64,000 nucleotides of DNA from Mesocentrotus franciscanus (Eukaryota > Echinodermata > Echinoidea > Camarodonta > Strongylocentrotidae): assembly GCA_037976565.1 (NCBI GenBank), contig CP137671.1, positions 19,473,910 through 19,537,909 on the forward strand. The letters run 5' to 3'. The stretch's first letter is position 1, and every line of letters starts with the position of its first letter. Positions 35,719 through 47,700 of this stretch are shown here, piece by piece. The notes under the pieces are model-generated. The model searched no databases. It saw only the letters and a list, made by a program, of their open reading frames with translations, and had not been told where the DNA came from. The position numbers and the translations under genes were made by a program.

Positions 35719-36299
35719 CTAAAGATAAAGTAAAAGTCCACTCCACTGAAAAGTTGAGCTGATTAGATAGACAAAAATCTAAAAAGCCCAAATATAACTT
35801 GGTTTTGGAAAATGGGGCTCAGATTTATTTTTAATAATTTTTTTTAATGAGCAAAAAACAAGTTAATGAGCGAGTCGGTTGTGACGTAGGGTCCTCACAA
35901 CACAGATTCGTAATGTAACCAAATTTAATGCATACGTCTTTGTGAAGTGCCTCGATACAAACTATTTCATTCACCTGATAAGAATAATGAAACACTATTA
36001 TTCTTATCAGGTGAATGAAATAGTTGGTATAGAGGCACTTCACAAAGACGTATGCATTAAATTTGGTTACATTACGAAAATAGCCTATTGTCAGAATGTA
36101 TACCGCTGGCACTTTCGTTGTGAGGAGCATACGTCACATCCGTACAGCAATATAAATGTTTTGCTCGAAATACCCGAAACAAAAATCGCTTTTAAAAATC
36201 ACCTGATTGAAGTACGCCCATGATATTTGGCAGTTTTAACCTTTGATTTATTTACAACATGTTATAATTTTTGAAAATCGGAGTGGACTTGGGATTTAA
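35719..36299. mobile_element. Large foldback MITE with AAGTCCACTCC termini
   Basis: The outer ends are AAAGTCCACTCC near 35731 and its inverse GGAGTGGACTT ending near 36290, followed by TTTAA. The core 35909-36076 is an almost perfect inverted repeat with arms of about 80 bp (CGTAATGTAACCAAATTTAA against its inverse). The outer arms (TACGTCACA, GTTGTGAGGA) also match, apart from an extra segment of about 40 bp on the right. The mirror-image frames on the two strands are by-products of the palindrome. Confidence 0.9.
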
Positions 36300-36408
36300 G
36301 TAACCAAATTCAATTTTCATGCCCTCAGCATCACCCTGCAAGGCTTCACTACATGTGCACGACCAACTGCCAAGGTCCTTCTGCACCTCACATTAGGGAG
36401 GTTATTCA

Positions 36409-36434
36409 AGGTCACCGGGGGTCATAGCAGGTCA
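36409..36434 (+). promoter_or_regulatory. Triple direct repeat of AGGTCA-type half-sites with 4-bp spacing
   Basis: AGGTCA (36409), GGGTCA (36419) and AGGTCA (36429) are each separated by exactly four bases (CCGG, TAGC). This is the DR4 architecture bound by nuclear-receptor heterodimers with RXR, such as thyroid hormone receptor or LXR type. Function is inferred. Confidence 0.4.
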
Positions 36435-38112
36435 TTATTTACTGTCAGTCTCCAGCTCAGGGGCCCCTGTGGTCTCCAGAGTGTTGGCAGTATGCATGAG
36501 TCACTCAAAACACCATAATAGACGTAGGGTACTCGTTGTACTACAAGTGATTCATTTACATTTGTTCAATGTAGATTGGGTACATGTAGAAACTTGAAAG
36601 ATTGTCCATTTCTGCAGAGTAATGAGAGAACACACACAGTACCTCTATAACACAGCTGCTTTCTACAAGAAGTTCCATGCATGAAATTAAACAGCATAAA
36701 CCAAATTTTGTGCAAGTATGTAAGTTTGTAACTAATATTCCATTGCTCCTGTACTCCCTATAATATAATCTTATAATGCCAGGTTGTTAAAGGAAATTAA
36801 TTCCCTTTTGACGTGGATGTTAGGTATACCATGGATTATCCGACATTTCTTCAAAGAATAAATCTTCCTTTCCTCTCTTTTTCTCCCTTAAATATAGCCT
36901 AAATGTGTATCACTCTCTCTCTCTCTCTCTCTTCCCCCATGCCTCAGCCCCATCCCTCTCTCTCCCTCCCTCAAGCAGTTACATGAAGATGTACAAATGT
37001 TATATTTCAAGATTGCATGCACCGTACAACCTTAGAGCCATTCTGGAATGAAGGACATACTGTATAGAGAATGAGAGAAAGAGCGAGGGAATGAGAGAGA
37101 GAGAGTGAGAATGATAGATAGAGAGGCAAGAGGGAATAAAGAGAGGGGGAAGGAAGGGAGAGAAGAGTCAGAATTAGACAGAGAGAATGAGAGAGAGAGA
37201 AAAAAACAAAAGAGAGAGTGTGTGTTTGTGGGGTGTGGGTGTGAGTGAGAGAGAGGGGGTGGGAGGGAATATAGAGAAAGAGACAGGAGGGGAAAAGGAG
37301 AGAGGATGAAGAAAAAGAGAGAGTAAGAAAGAAAGAAAGAAGAGAGAGAGAGTGAGTAAGAAAGAAAGAATGAGAGAGAAAGAAAAAGAGAGAGAATCCA
37401 GAAGGCTAACAGAGCTTGGTTTATTTAGAGTGAAGACTCAAGTGTCTAGGAGTAGGACTGGTTGCAAATATTTGACAAAATGCCCTAACCTCTGCCAAAG
37501 AAATAGGCCAATCATATATTTGAGGAAGACACCTAAAAAAATACAGCCAGTCTTGGCCCAAAACAAGCACTTACACCTGTGTATGAATACTTTACGGAGA
37601 TGTCATTCAGTAATTGCCATAAATGTCAGATAACTTGGAAAAGGTTATAATTCATCTAATTCATCTAATTCATCATGAACCTACATGTACATGTAATTTC
37701 CAGATCAGATTATGAATGTAATGTAAATGTATGTTCCAATCAAAGTTGCTATGCATACAAATTCTAACACTATAGTCAATCTACTGCTGAAACTCCGGAC
37801 CCAACAAACCCTACCCTGAACCTAAGTGACCTACATGTACATTGTAACCTAACCTAAACCCACGCTATTTCCTAATTAGCCCTCACGCTATATTTTATAT
37901 AATAAAGCAAAGGGGCAAATGTTAAATGAACTCCCAAAATTGTATCTGCTGTGACCCATATGGTTATGGAAATGTACAGCATCCATTCAGTGTATGTGCT
38001 AATTAATATGTACACTTTTCTGATTACATGTGTATTTGTAAATTTCTGAAAATGTATACTATAACTTTAAATATATCTTTCAAAGAATTCCTGAATATTT
38101 TGAAATTAATTG
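36435..38112. repeat. CT and GA microsatellites in non-coding DNA
   Basis: A CT array lies at 36910-36970. An extended imperfect GAGA/GAAA purine array runs from about 37070 to 37400. Flanking DNA is AT-rich. The plus frame 37352-37633 starts inside the GA array and is not credible. Confidence 0.8.
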
Positions 38113-38653
38113 TTAAAGATACTACAAGTATGTCCCTTTTGCAGCCAACATCAAATTCTGTAGAACTTTGCAGGAATTATGAACATGTCATGTATGTCCT
38201 ATCTGTGAAATTTAAACGTTAGCAGTGTCCTAATATTCAAATTATGCAAGGAAACCCGTTTACTTGCTAGACCTCACTTTCAGACACTATTGAGTGACTG
38301 ACTGGCTTTTTCATCTTTGGTAATAACATACATAAAATGAGCTGTAAAGTGTACATGAGCATTTGTCTACATCAATAACCCACTTCTTGTAATGGCCAAA
38401 ATTAAACTGATTGAATCTTTGCGCAGCATAAAACGTCGACCATTCGGTACAATGGTCTGAAAAATCAGACTATTACTTACTGGCTCTATAGCTCCTAAGT
38501 CGATTCGACAACTAATAGTTGTTATTTTCCCACTTAAAGACATTTTCAAGCCCCCTTTTTTAGGGAAGTTCTAAATTAGTATTGTCTTTCAAATGCCGTT
38601 GGAATTTAACCTTTTCATTTTTTTGGCCTGCAAATGGGACATAGTACCTTTAA
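38113..38653. mobile_element. TTAA-type MITE with GGTACTATGTCCC termini
   Basis: 541 bp bounded by TTAAAGATACTACAAGTATG on the left and GGGACATAGTACCTTTAA on the right. TGTCCC(T/A)TTTGCAG occurs just inside each end in inverted orientation. The interior shares about 230 bp with 19930-20162. Non-coding. Confidence 0.8.
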
Positions 38654-39646
38654 CTATTACTGCTGAAAAGAGAAAATCAAACTGAAATTTCATGTGTACC
38701 ATATCATGATAACCTTTAATAGTATTTATACCCATAAGCCTTAAACTTCCTAAGTGTATCTGTTAAATACTTATATTAGAATGCCATTACCCATATAATT
38801 ATTGCTTCCTGCATGTATATAACCAGTTTGGACAGATTGTTTTCTTCACATCTACCGGTACTTGGAAAGGTTAAGGGTACTATGTATATACCATTAAAGT
38901 ACACCTGTAGTGGGTGTCTGTGGTTTTTGGAGTATATTGATAAAGTCTTCAATAATTCATACTTTAATAGAAGTATTGAAAACTATATCTTGCTTAGCAG
39001 GAATGTTTGTAAATGTTGGACAGGATCCATTGGAAATCTTGGCAAATACACTTGTGTGTGACCCACATTAATAGTCTTTGAAACAAAATTATATGTTTCC
39101 TATGTGTTTGTGAATGTATAGTACATGATGTACACATACAGTACATACAAATGTACATGAAAAATTCTTGTGAACTCATTTAAACCATTTTCATTTGGGG
39201 TTTCTATTTATTTATTTTATTTTATTTCTTTCTTTCTTTTTAACAAGGTTCAGAATTTGTGTGCTCTTTAGTGCAGAAACCTGCTCAAACACCAACTTTA
39301 AGTTGAAACCTACACATATATATATATTAAATCTACTAATTAAGGTTAAATTCACCAGTCAACCAATTGCCAAATATGCATGTCAACTAAAATGGCTGCC
39401 CTCAGCCCCCTATCCCCTGTATATTTTGTTCACAGACATGATGAACTTCACAACTGCCCCCTTTTAAATGACTCAAACCCTCAAGACAAAGAAAGCAAAT
39501 TTAACACATCAAACAGGAAACATTGCACCTGTAGTCTGTACAAAGTAAAGAAGTACACATTTGGTCAATCCATAGTCCAATGATAATCTAGTGCTTCTAA
39601 GCTAACAAGGATAGCAAAAACAGCGCAATGTAACTGACCACTAATG
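38654..39646. other. Non-coding DNA
   Basis: AT-rich unique sequence. Short frames have no domain features. Confidence 0.5.
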
Positions 39647-40096
39647 CAAGGGTCACTCTGTGGCCTGGACCCACCCTCCTCAGAGGTCGCCAAATATCGA
39701 CGTCGACTCGACGCCTAAGCCTGACCCTGACCTATTTGTTGTTGTAGTGAAGTCCTAACGTACGTTTTTCTTCATTGGGTGAAGCTTTACTATACAAATT
39801 GATGAAATGTGTGAAGCTTTGACGAGTAATTTGTTTTTTCTGGTGATGTGACATCGAATCCAATCGGTCGCCTTGTTTGTTCAGGTGATGTGACATCGAA
39901 GCCACTACCGGTCGCGTCGAAAATATGTCGAAATCATGTCGAAATCGTGCGTTATTCCGGTCACTCATGCACTCGCAGAGTGATCGTCCTGAGGTCACCG
40001 AACTTTTCTCCAGCGAAACTGATTTCGAGATTTCACCAGATCGTTTCGAGTAGTCTACTAGTCTCCTACACATAACTAGTTGCGTGAGTATTCGCA

Positions 40097-40144
40097 GTAT
40101 ACGCACTGATCTCTACCCAATTGGGTAGAGATCAGTGAGTATAC
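40097..40144. repeat. 48-bp near-perfect palindrome inside the hAT-like element
   Basis: GTATAC, then ACTGATCTCTACCCAATT and its exact inverse, then GTATAC. Of 24 base pairs only one (40103 with 40138) mismatches. There is no loop. Confidence 0.95.
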
Positions 40145-41160
40145 GTGCCTGAAAGGCCAGCCTCAAGTCTGGAACGAGACTAGTAGCCTACGAGCTGTCG
40201 GTATTGTACCCAGCATGCGCAGCGCAGATCGTGCCAAGTTTTGGCCCCAAGTTTTTGCGACGTGAGTTGAAAAAAAATAGAAAGTTCAGAGTTTTCCGAT
40301 CATTTTGAGACGGTACTACTCCGACCCTGTTTTACGATTGATTATTATAAACGAAATCTGTGCATAAAACTTAGCCTATATTTTCGCGAGATTTCAATGT
40401 TGACGTATTCCACAAAGGTATAGCCTACGCCACAGCAGTGCCGTGCGCTCGAGTCGAAGCCTTACGAATTCTGCGGATATGCACTGTATACTGTGTACGT
40501 TTGTGATGGTTTGTGTTAGTCGTGTATTGTTTGTTGTAAACAAGTATACATGGTCTTACAAATGCATACAATGTGTTTGATAGCTGGAAAGTTCTATACT
40601 TTGTATTATGTTGGTATGTTGACTTATTGACTGTTTCTGGACAATTTCCCCATCAAGTTTTATTCATAGTAGTGACCACGACTAAGTAAGCAAAGCATTG
40701 AGTACATTTTGATCATGCATATTACTCTCTATAATTAATGCTCTCATTTCATAAATTCTCAGGTAATGAAGAGTTAACTTCTTTTTTGGTTTGCTTTGCT
40801 TGAATAGTTTCGGACCAATTATAATTAGTGTGTTATGGGCAAGGCTGAATTGTGTGGTCCATCATCAGGTGGTCGTACAATACCCGGCCAAAAGTTTCTT
40901 GAATTCAACTACAACAAATGAGGTGTAACCAAGCTATTGTGAATAGGAAATTTGATAAGCTAACATTTTATAAACCAGACCAAAAATGAGTTTTAGCTTG
41001 GTTTATCTACACTACAAAAATAATGTGACAGTACTGCCTGTATAAAAGAAATGTGCACTTGTGCAACTTCATTATTTTTATAGTGTAGTTTTAATGAACA
41101 CAATGTCAAAATCTAACAACGCAAACCTGAAATTTGTCTGGAATGAACATTTTCTTTCAT

Positions 41161-41275
41161 TTCCAAGTAACAGAGTTTAATAGGTAACAGGAGTTAGTGT
41201 TTATAGTTAACAAGAGTTAGTATTAGAAAACAAGAGTTAGTATTAGAAAACAAGACTTGTAGTTAAAACAACTTT
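41161..41275 (+). repeat. Short tandem repeat within the hAT-like element
   Basis: ACAAGAGTTAGTATTAGAAA repeats in tandem about 20 bp apart, with diverged versions on both sides. Confidence 0.8.
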
Positions 41276-41817
41276 TGTATAAACGTTTTAAGTTTCATAA
41301 CAACATATCTGTAGAAACATTGGATTGACAAAATAAACATGTTACTGTATCTTTGAATTGAAACCTGGTTGACTTGGTACTTATTGAGCAGTATGGAATT
41401 ACTATCATGACTATAGACCATTGCAGTCATGGTCTACTATTATAAGTAAACATTGGTGGAGCTTGATTTCAAAACGTGAAGCTTGAAATATGTAATGGCC
41501 AATATGGTGAAACAGTGGTGAAGCTTGAACTATGCAAATGGCCAGTATGGTGAAACAGTGGTGAAGCCTCACCTATGGAAAACTGACACAAGTGAAGCCT
41601 CACCTATGTAAAACTGACAAAGTGAAGCATCACCTATGCAAATAATTCAAAGGGTGAAGCCTGGACTAACACATTTGCTGATAAGAGTGATGCTTTGCCT
41701 TTGTTTTTTGTAAAGCACATGAAGTGATGGTGAAACCCTGAGGTTACAAATAATTGGCTCAGGTGAAGAAAGGTGATGACCTGAGGAGGGGGGGTCCAGG
41801 CCACAGAGTGACGCCTG

Positions 41818-42565
41818 CATAAATTAAGCCAATATTAGCGTTTGAGTTTAGTTTGGTCAAATCTTATTATCGTTCCATAGTCTACACCCAGTGTTGTTTT
41901 GTAAAAAAATTCCCCCGTCAACACAATTTGCATACAACTTGTAGTTGGGTTATGGAAGTGAATGTAATAGCTTTCTGTCTGTACTGTGTAAAAAAAACTT
42001 CTGTTTGCAAGAGCCCTTAAAATAGGATTTGGTGTTGTACATGTATGTGTGCGATTTTCTTACAGTTACAGTGATATGAAACTATGAAAGAATTTAATTT
42101 TGTGTACATGTAACTTTGTTACTGATGAAATGCTCTTTTAACAATTTACCAGACGACTTTTTGAGCTTTTGAGAGATAAATCGCTCATAGCTCACATTTA
42201 GATCTCAGCAAATTCTAGTAGAGCTGCAACCCTCCCCCTCCTTTAATACAAAAAGAAAGGTACTTTTACAACAAATCATAAATTCAAGAAGGATGATATA
42301 CATATATGTGTCCTTGTGTAACAATAATGTACTGGAAGTTCATCTTCAATACTAAATTTCATCAAACTGTTCAAATGTGTACTTGGAAGCCCATAACAGT
42401 TCCTATACTTCCTCTTTTAGATTCTGGGTTTAATTAATGAACAGTAGGTCTATTGAATTTGTATTCATAATGGCATGAGGAAACCGAATCTGAGAGCTTC
42501 TATAAATGTTATTAAAAGACGATCAGTTCATTAAAAAATCAATATTTCATTATATCGTCCGCTCA
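41818..42565. other. Non-coding DNA
   Basis: AT-rich unique DNA; nothing recognised. Confidence 0.5.
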
Positions 42566-42622
42566 GAGTTAGAAAGGGGTTAACTCTGTTTTAAGTATAT
42601 GAGTTAATGCCCTTTTGGCTCT
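42566..42622. mobile_element. Short foldback repeat, GAGCCAGAAGG family
   Basis: CAGAGTTAGAAAGGGGTTAACTC pairs imperfectly with GAGTTAATGCCCTTTTGGCTC. Confidence 0.6.
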
Positions 42623-43584
42623 GCACAGGCAATGTGTTATGTAATGGTACAACGCTTTACACCACAATTGGTTCCTTGATTGTTGAATCACTGGTACAAA
42701 AATGTCCAAATGATTTTTAATAGAATTAGAAGATAGCATAGGTTTTGCAGGTGTAGGCTCTGAAACAGGAACTGTGAAAAATATTGACAGGGGGTGGAGA
42801 GCAATTTGCATTCAAAACTATAATGAAAATCCCAGTAAATGAAAATGAGGATCAGATTTAATTTAAATAGTTTCTTTTGGCATGTTTTAATGCATAAAAT
42901 CATTGAACACGATAAGCAAGTCAAAGATTGGTGTTAAAGGGCTACTTCTTCAAAAGTAGCCCTCAAAATTAAATTAAATCTACAATTTTCCTGGCATACA
43001 CTGTATCTGCAGTATTTATAATTGAAAGGAATTCAAAAATTATATTTTTTCATGTAGATTAAACAGAACATTAATGAAAACACTGTCACAAATGATTTGT
43101 CAAGTAAAAATAAATTAATATTTAAAACATTACCACGGACAGAGACAAGGGCATTTTTCTATGAATTCATTAATTTTCAACTTGCCATTGCTTTATAAAT
43201 CAAAAAGTTTCTTAATGATGGTCTTAATCATATACTCCAACTTCTCTCTCCTAACCATACAAATACTGAAAAGTACAGGGGTGGACTTGGGATTCTGCAA
43301 AAAGGGGGCACATACACTGTACATGTCATGTACGCAGCAAACATCTCTGACAACCCCCGAAAGAAGTTCTCAATTTTGTTTCAGTTGCTTTTGGGGTCTA
43401 AACTCTAAACCAACTGGGAGGAGAATGTCAAGACCTTGAGTAGAATGACACTACAAGGGTGTACTAGAATGGCAGAGAACAAAGATATGTAGAGCACCAT
43501 TGCAATCAACCTCTAAGCTGGGTGAAGATACCAGGATAGATGTACATGTAGATATTTTTTTTTCATTTTTCATTTTTCATTTTT

Positions 43585-43617
<33 letters not shown>

Positions 43618-46600
43618 GGGTGTACTGGTATGCCAGAGTGGATAATAAAAGGAGCTCCTGTATTCCCTGTGGGGCTCTCTCCCCCCCCCCCTCTCCTATC
43701 CACCACTGACCAGCAGAGCATGCTGAGATTCTCGCTTGTTGACTGTCACTGTTGAGGCTTGAGGGCTCCATCTTGCCAGTCTAGCTGACATGCACAGACA
43801 GCTGATGACATGGTAACCAAGCAATATCAATTCTTGCTCTTGAAACAAGATAAATTTTGCGGTAACATGAGCCTCATTCACACACGAGACAGTAAAATGC
43901 GTCAAAATAAAAATGCTGCGCATAAGACAGGCATAAGAATAATTTGTGGGTACGTAAAAAGGGGCCACTCTTTTGTGCCACTACGTTGTTTCTCTTATGT
44001 ATGCTTGTCTGTGCATGTAGACTGTGTACCTCTAAAATTTGCATCCAGCCGGTGGGGCATTTTAAAGAGAACAAGTAATATACAAGCTTGGATTTATCAG
44101 GCACTACATTTTGTAGCTCGTTTTTGTCACTAGGGAAAATCAACATACATGTACATGTACCATACCTACAAAAATTAGAAGGTATATATTCACACCTTGA
44201 TTTCCTAACTAATAACTCCTATGTGAAGTGTTGCAGAGCACTAAGCATTATAATAAAAACAAGCATAAATGTCAACAAATTCAATCAATCTCCATCCATG
44301 TCAAAGAAACAAATCAACATCAATGCAGAAGTATAAGCTGTAATAAGGTCATTAAAGCCAGTGACACTGCATGGCCCTAACAACTTTATTGCAGGCAGGC
44401 AACAGATCAAACAGGTGCAGATAGCAATTAAAAATGATTGGGTCGGCATGGCTTGGTGATAAGGTAGCAATATCAACACTGTTTACTGTCGATGCACTAC
44501 AAGACGAACCACAGATATCATGACCTCTGGAAGAAGTACAATGCAGTGAAATGAACAGGACTTTTAGAGGGGAAGTCCACCCTGATTTTAAGTTGGCTTT
44601 ATAATGAAAGCAGAAAAATGAATGAAAGCAGAAAAATGAAAGAAAGAAATTAGTGAAAGTTTGAGGCTTTGAGCAATATCCGATTAAAAATAGAGAAGTT
44701 TTTAATTTTTGAAATTATCATCAGTGAAACACAAATTGGCAACACCCTAACATATCTTGCGCACATGCGAGCTCCTCTATAATTTTCTCTGTACAGAAAA
44801 TTGTATAAACTTTCATTTTTCTTGGTTATGGATAGAATCTGGACTAGTTTGGAGTCCCTCAATCCACAAATCAAATGGAATTCGAAGAGGCCTTCCTTAA
44901 TTAATAGGACAGACAATTGAAAAAGATGATCATGTACATGTACAGTATCATCACACAAGAAGGTAGAGATATCCTTCAGACAAGCTTCATGAAAAGCTTA
45001 GCAAAATTACCAAAATGTTATTCACAATTTGTTCACATATGTTGTTATTTTTTTTTTTTGGGGGTCATGAAATTCATGGCACAAATTCTTGATTTGTTTT
45101 CTTTTAATGTTTGTCTGAAATATATACGTACATGTAGGGAGGATGTGGCCTATCCAAGTATCCATCTTTCATTGAAAATAATATGTTACTTAATATATAT
45201 ATGGTAGGTGTTTGCATATATTATATGCTTCCTGCTCCCAAAGATTTTATAATGATAATCATAATCTACAATACCAAACATCTTTTATCATCCATACTAA
45301 TTCCATACTATCATAAATTAACCGATATTGAAGGCTGGTTAAGCTTCACAAAACAACATTTAGAAAAAGATGTACATGTAAGCAATTATTGCAATAATAT
45401 TTTAGAAGCAAACCTCTCCTTTTTATCCATTTTAACCATCATGAGCTTCCCATCTCCGTTTCTTTCACCATTCCCATTTCTTACAAAACAATAAGAAGAA
45501 GATGAGGCACTCGACTCAAGTGAAAGGAATACAAGAATGAGCTTAATGATGTTGAGCTAGATTACCATGGTAACAAATGTCTTTTATGGTGGCCTCGTGA
45601 ATTAATCTCTGAAGTATAGTCCACATCCAATTAGAGTATAACAGGGAGTGACAGTGACAGACCTTATTTCCAACTATCGCACTTTCAGGTTTAATGGGGT
45701 TTAGGCGGCTGGAAATCTTGAGGGAAACCCCCTTTAGTTTTAACCCAGATTCGTCAAAACTGAAGTCTCCTATGAGAATTTTACGTGTGTATTCCCAAGG
45801 AATCTAGGATACATATCATGTATACTACATTGATAATTATACTTTATGTTGTCTCCCCTGCGCCACCGGGCCCACTCCCTTCTCTCTCTCTCTCTTCTCA
45901 CCCCTCTCTCTCTCTCTCTAAATAAATAAAAGCTGGCCTGTAGCTGTGCAACAACCCATTTGCAAACTGCATATTAAAGTGATACTTCTATTTTCTACCC
46001 TAAGGCCTAATAGGTGCAATGGGACAGTTGTCCCAACCCATCCACCCCCGCCCTCCAATTTACAAGTTCTAGTAATACACAGATTAGCTCACAGCGGGCA
46101 TGTACTATCATTAAGTGTTATAAGAGGAAATATTTCAACTTCAGGAAATCTTTCAACTTCAGGCCATCTATAAAATACACACAAGTTTTTTTAATTCCAA
46201 ACATATATGTAAATGTATGTTTCAAAATATTGATATCATCACACCCCTATCAAGGAGACTAACCATTTCTGTGTAGTTTTAACATTCCAACCTACTATTA
46301 CTAAAGTAATCTAATCATTTGACCTTAAAAAAGTCTTTACCATGAATAACAAGTGAGGAGAGATTGTGAGTCATAAGTTACTCCTACACACAGTGTAGTC
46401 TCTGCATTAGTGCGCATGATGAATCATTGTAAAGGATACAGAGCAGAGTTGCTGCTTGCATTCTTTAGATTTGAGATACAAGTGTTATTTCATATTTAAC
46501 CTGCATATTCTGAAGCAATATATATGTCATTGTCGTTGAAATGGAAACAATAAGACTCGAGAGTGCCATTTGTGAAACACAAATCTGTGACTCTGTGAAT

Positions 46601-46626
46601 ACATTGAGAATGGTAGATCAACTTAC
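42623..46626 (-). other. First intron of the SAM-domain gene, near part
   Basis: This stretch follows the splice donor at 46621-46626 on the minus strand and must be intronic at least at its right end. It contains a poly-T run at 43586-43616 and a C-run near 43680. A GGGGAAGTCCACCCTG word at about 44569 resembles a MITE terminus without a visible partner. A CT tract lies at 45880-45922. I found no downstream SAM-gene exon here. Confidence 0.5.
46621..46626 (-). other. Splice donor of the SAM-domain exon
   Basis: The minus strand reads AAG|GTAAGT, the consensus 5' splice site, followed by an in-frame stop six bases into the intron. The exon ends in phase 0. Confidence 0.9.
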
Positions 46627-47169
46627 CTTTCGTAGTATGTCGGGTGTATTACTCAAAACTCTGCTATCCGCTGATGTTCTTCTCTCCCGGTATAATCCTC
46701 TATTCGGTAAACAGGGTGCGTCCCGGTACACATGTGGTAACCCTACTAATCCTAATCCTAATCCCATATTTGCATCTGCCGATTCCATCGATGGCGTCCG
46801 TCCGACCCTACTCACTAGCGGAGCCCTGGAGTCGGCCGACCCCGCATCGCTGCCGGTCCAGTCCACGCTCGGTACCCTCCCCGTCGAGAGCTCGTCAATG
46901 GTATTTCCTCCGTCATCATCGTCGGAGGATGGCCCGACGAGGGTGAAATAAACCGCCGTTCCTCCTTCTTCTCGGAGCCTGTCGACTGCCATAAGCAAGT
47001 CGCTCCTCTGCTCCAAGTTTACAACGCCAATCGCGTCCAAATCGTCTGGTCCAATTTGCTTGCATGTTTCCAATTCATCGTACCCGTTATCCAAGAAAGC
47101 CTGCGAGTAGGCTAGCATATCGAGCGATCGGAGCCACTCCGTTACTATATTCCCGTCGAATTCTGCCAT
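46627..47169 (-). CDS. SAM-domain protein, SAMD5/SASH1-like, first coding exon
   Basis: The exon encodes 181 residues before the GTAAGT donor. Residues about 6-68 form a sterile alpha motif: NIVTEWLRSL, Y21, F25, DNGYDELETCKQIG (27-40), DDLDAIGV (42-49), and a C-terminal helix with LLMAVDRLREE. The block NGYD-LE-CKQIG-DLDAIGV followed by YFTL (74-77) is, as I recall, the signature of vertebrate SAMD5, close to SASH1. SAM domains mediate homo- and hetero-oligomeric scaffolding. The tail has an acidic DDDD run (83-86), a GLGLGL dipeptide repeat (136-141) and RRTS (163-166), a possible basophilic kinase site; it looks disordered. The start is fixed: ATG at 47169 has good Kozak context and lies four codons after an in-frame TGA (47179-47181). 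Later exons were not found. SAMD5 is the best match; an invertebrate SASH1-type protein is the main alternative. Confidence 0.85.
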
Positions 47170-47700
47170 TTCTCGCTCTCAAATGGCAAAACCGCTTATG
47201 GAATTCTTAAATATCTTCCTCCCTGTGTATCTTCAGTCCATGGGCAGGTCGCTTTCACAATAATAAAATCGAAAAACAGTGAAATCACAAATGGAGCATC
47301 TCCTTTTCGATGTACAGCATAAAATCAACAAACCCACACCATACTGCAATTCACTAAACAGGTGCAATGATGTACTGCGCGGCGGCGTCGCGTAGTAAGA
47401 CGGATAGGGAGAAGAAGTCCGCTTCGCTCTCGAGATGCGGGAATGAATGAATGGGGGTTTACGATACACACACAGTCATGTCGTACGTACAATTCGTTTA
47501 TGTGTAATGTGCTTGTGTGTAGTTCGCGAGTGCCTCCACAAAAATGCAAAGCAGATGCGAAATCGAGGATTTTCCAAACGCAAGCAGCGCCGCCATGCAA
47601 TAATATCGAAGACATAGTATTGATACAATGATACCAAACAAAATTAATTTTTGAAAAATAATTAAAAAACTCCAAACGAATATTCACTTAATAGTTTTCT
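47170..47700 (-). promoter_or_regulatory. 5' UTR and candidate promoter of the SAM-domain gene
   Basis: The DNA immediately upstream of the start codon is CpG-rich compared with the window (for example GCGCGGCGGCGTCGCGTAG at about 47377-47395). No TATA box is obvious. The minus frames at 47233-47687 end before the start codon and are not in frame with the SAM exon. Transcription start is not determinable from sequence alone. Confidence 0.5.

Larger units (their letters stand above)
39647..41817. mobile_element. hAT-like non-autonomous DNA transposon, about 2.17 kb
   Basis: The left end reads CAAGGGTCACTCTGTGGCC and the right end is its inverse GGCCACAGAGTGACGCCTG. Inverted similarity extends about 36 bp through CTGGACCC and CCTCCTCAG. 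Sub-terminal GTGAAGC(T/C)T words occur repeatedly near 39780-39820 and more than six times at 41470-41730. The CA(A/G)G-type terminus, the repeated sub-terminal motif and an imperfect 8-bp flanking match (CACTAATG against CATAAATT) suggest the hAT superfamily. The longest frame (124 codons, 39732-40106 minus) shows no transposase motifs, so it is non-autonomous. The left 800 bp is unusually CpG-rich for this window. Confidence 0.85.

Noticed and set aside
35831..36223. Overlapping frames on both strands with near-identical peptides
   Set aside because: They are mirror translations of the two arms of a foldback MITE.
39732..40106. 124-codon minus frame inside the hAT-like element as a transposase remnant
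   Set aside because: No DDE or hAT dimerisation motif visible, and an overlapping plus frame is also open. CpG-rich composition explains the scarcity of stops.
46541..46951. 136-codon plus frame opposite the SAM exon
   Set aside because: It is antisense to the SAM-domain exon, which has a recognisable domain, a fixed start and a splice donor.
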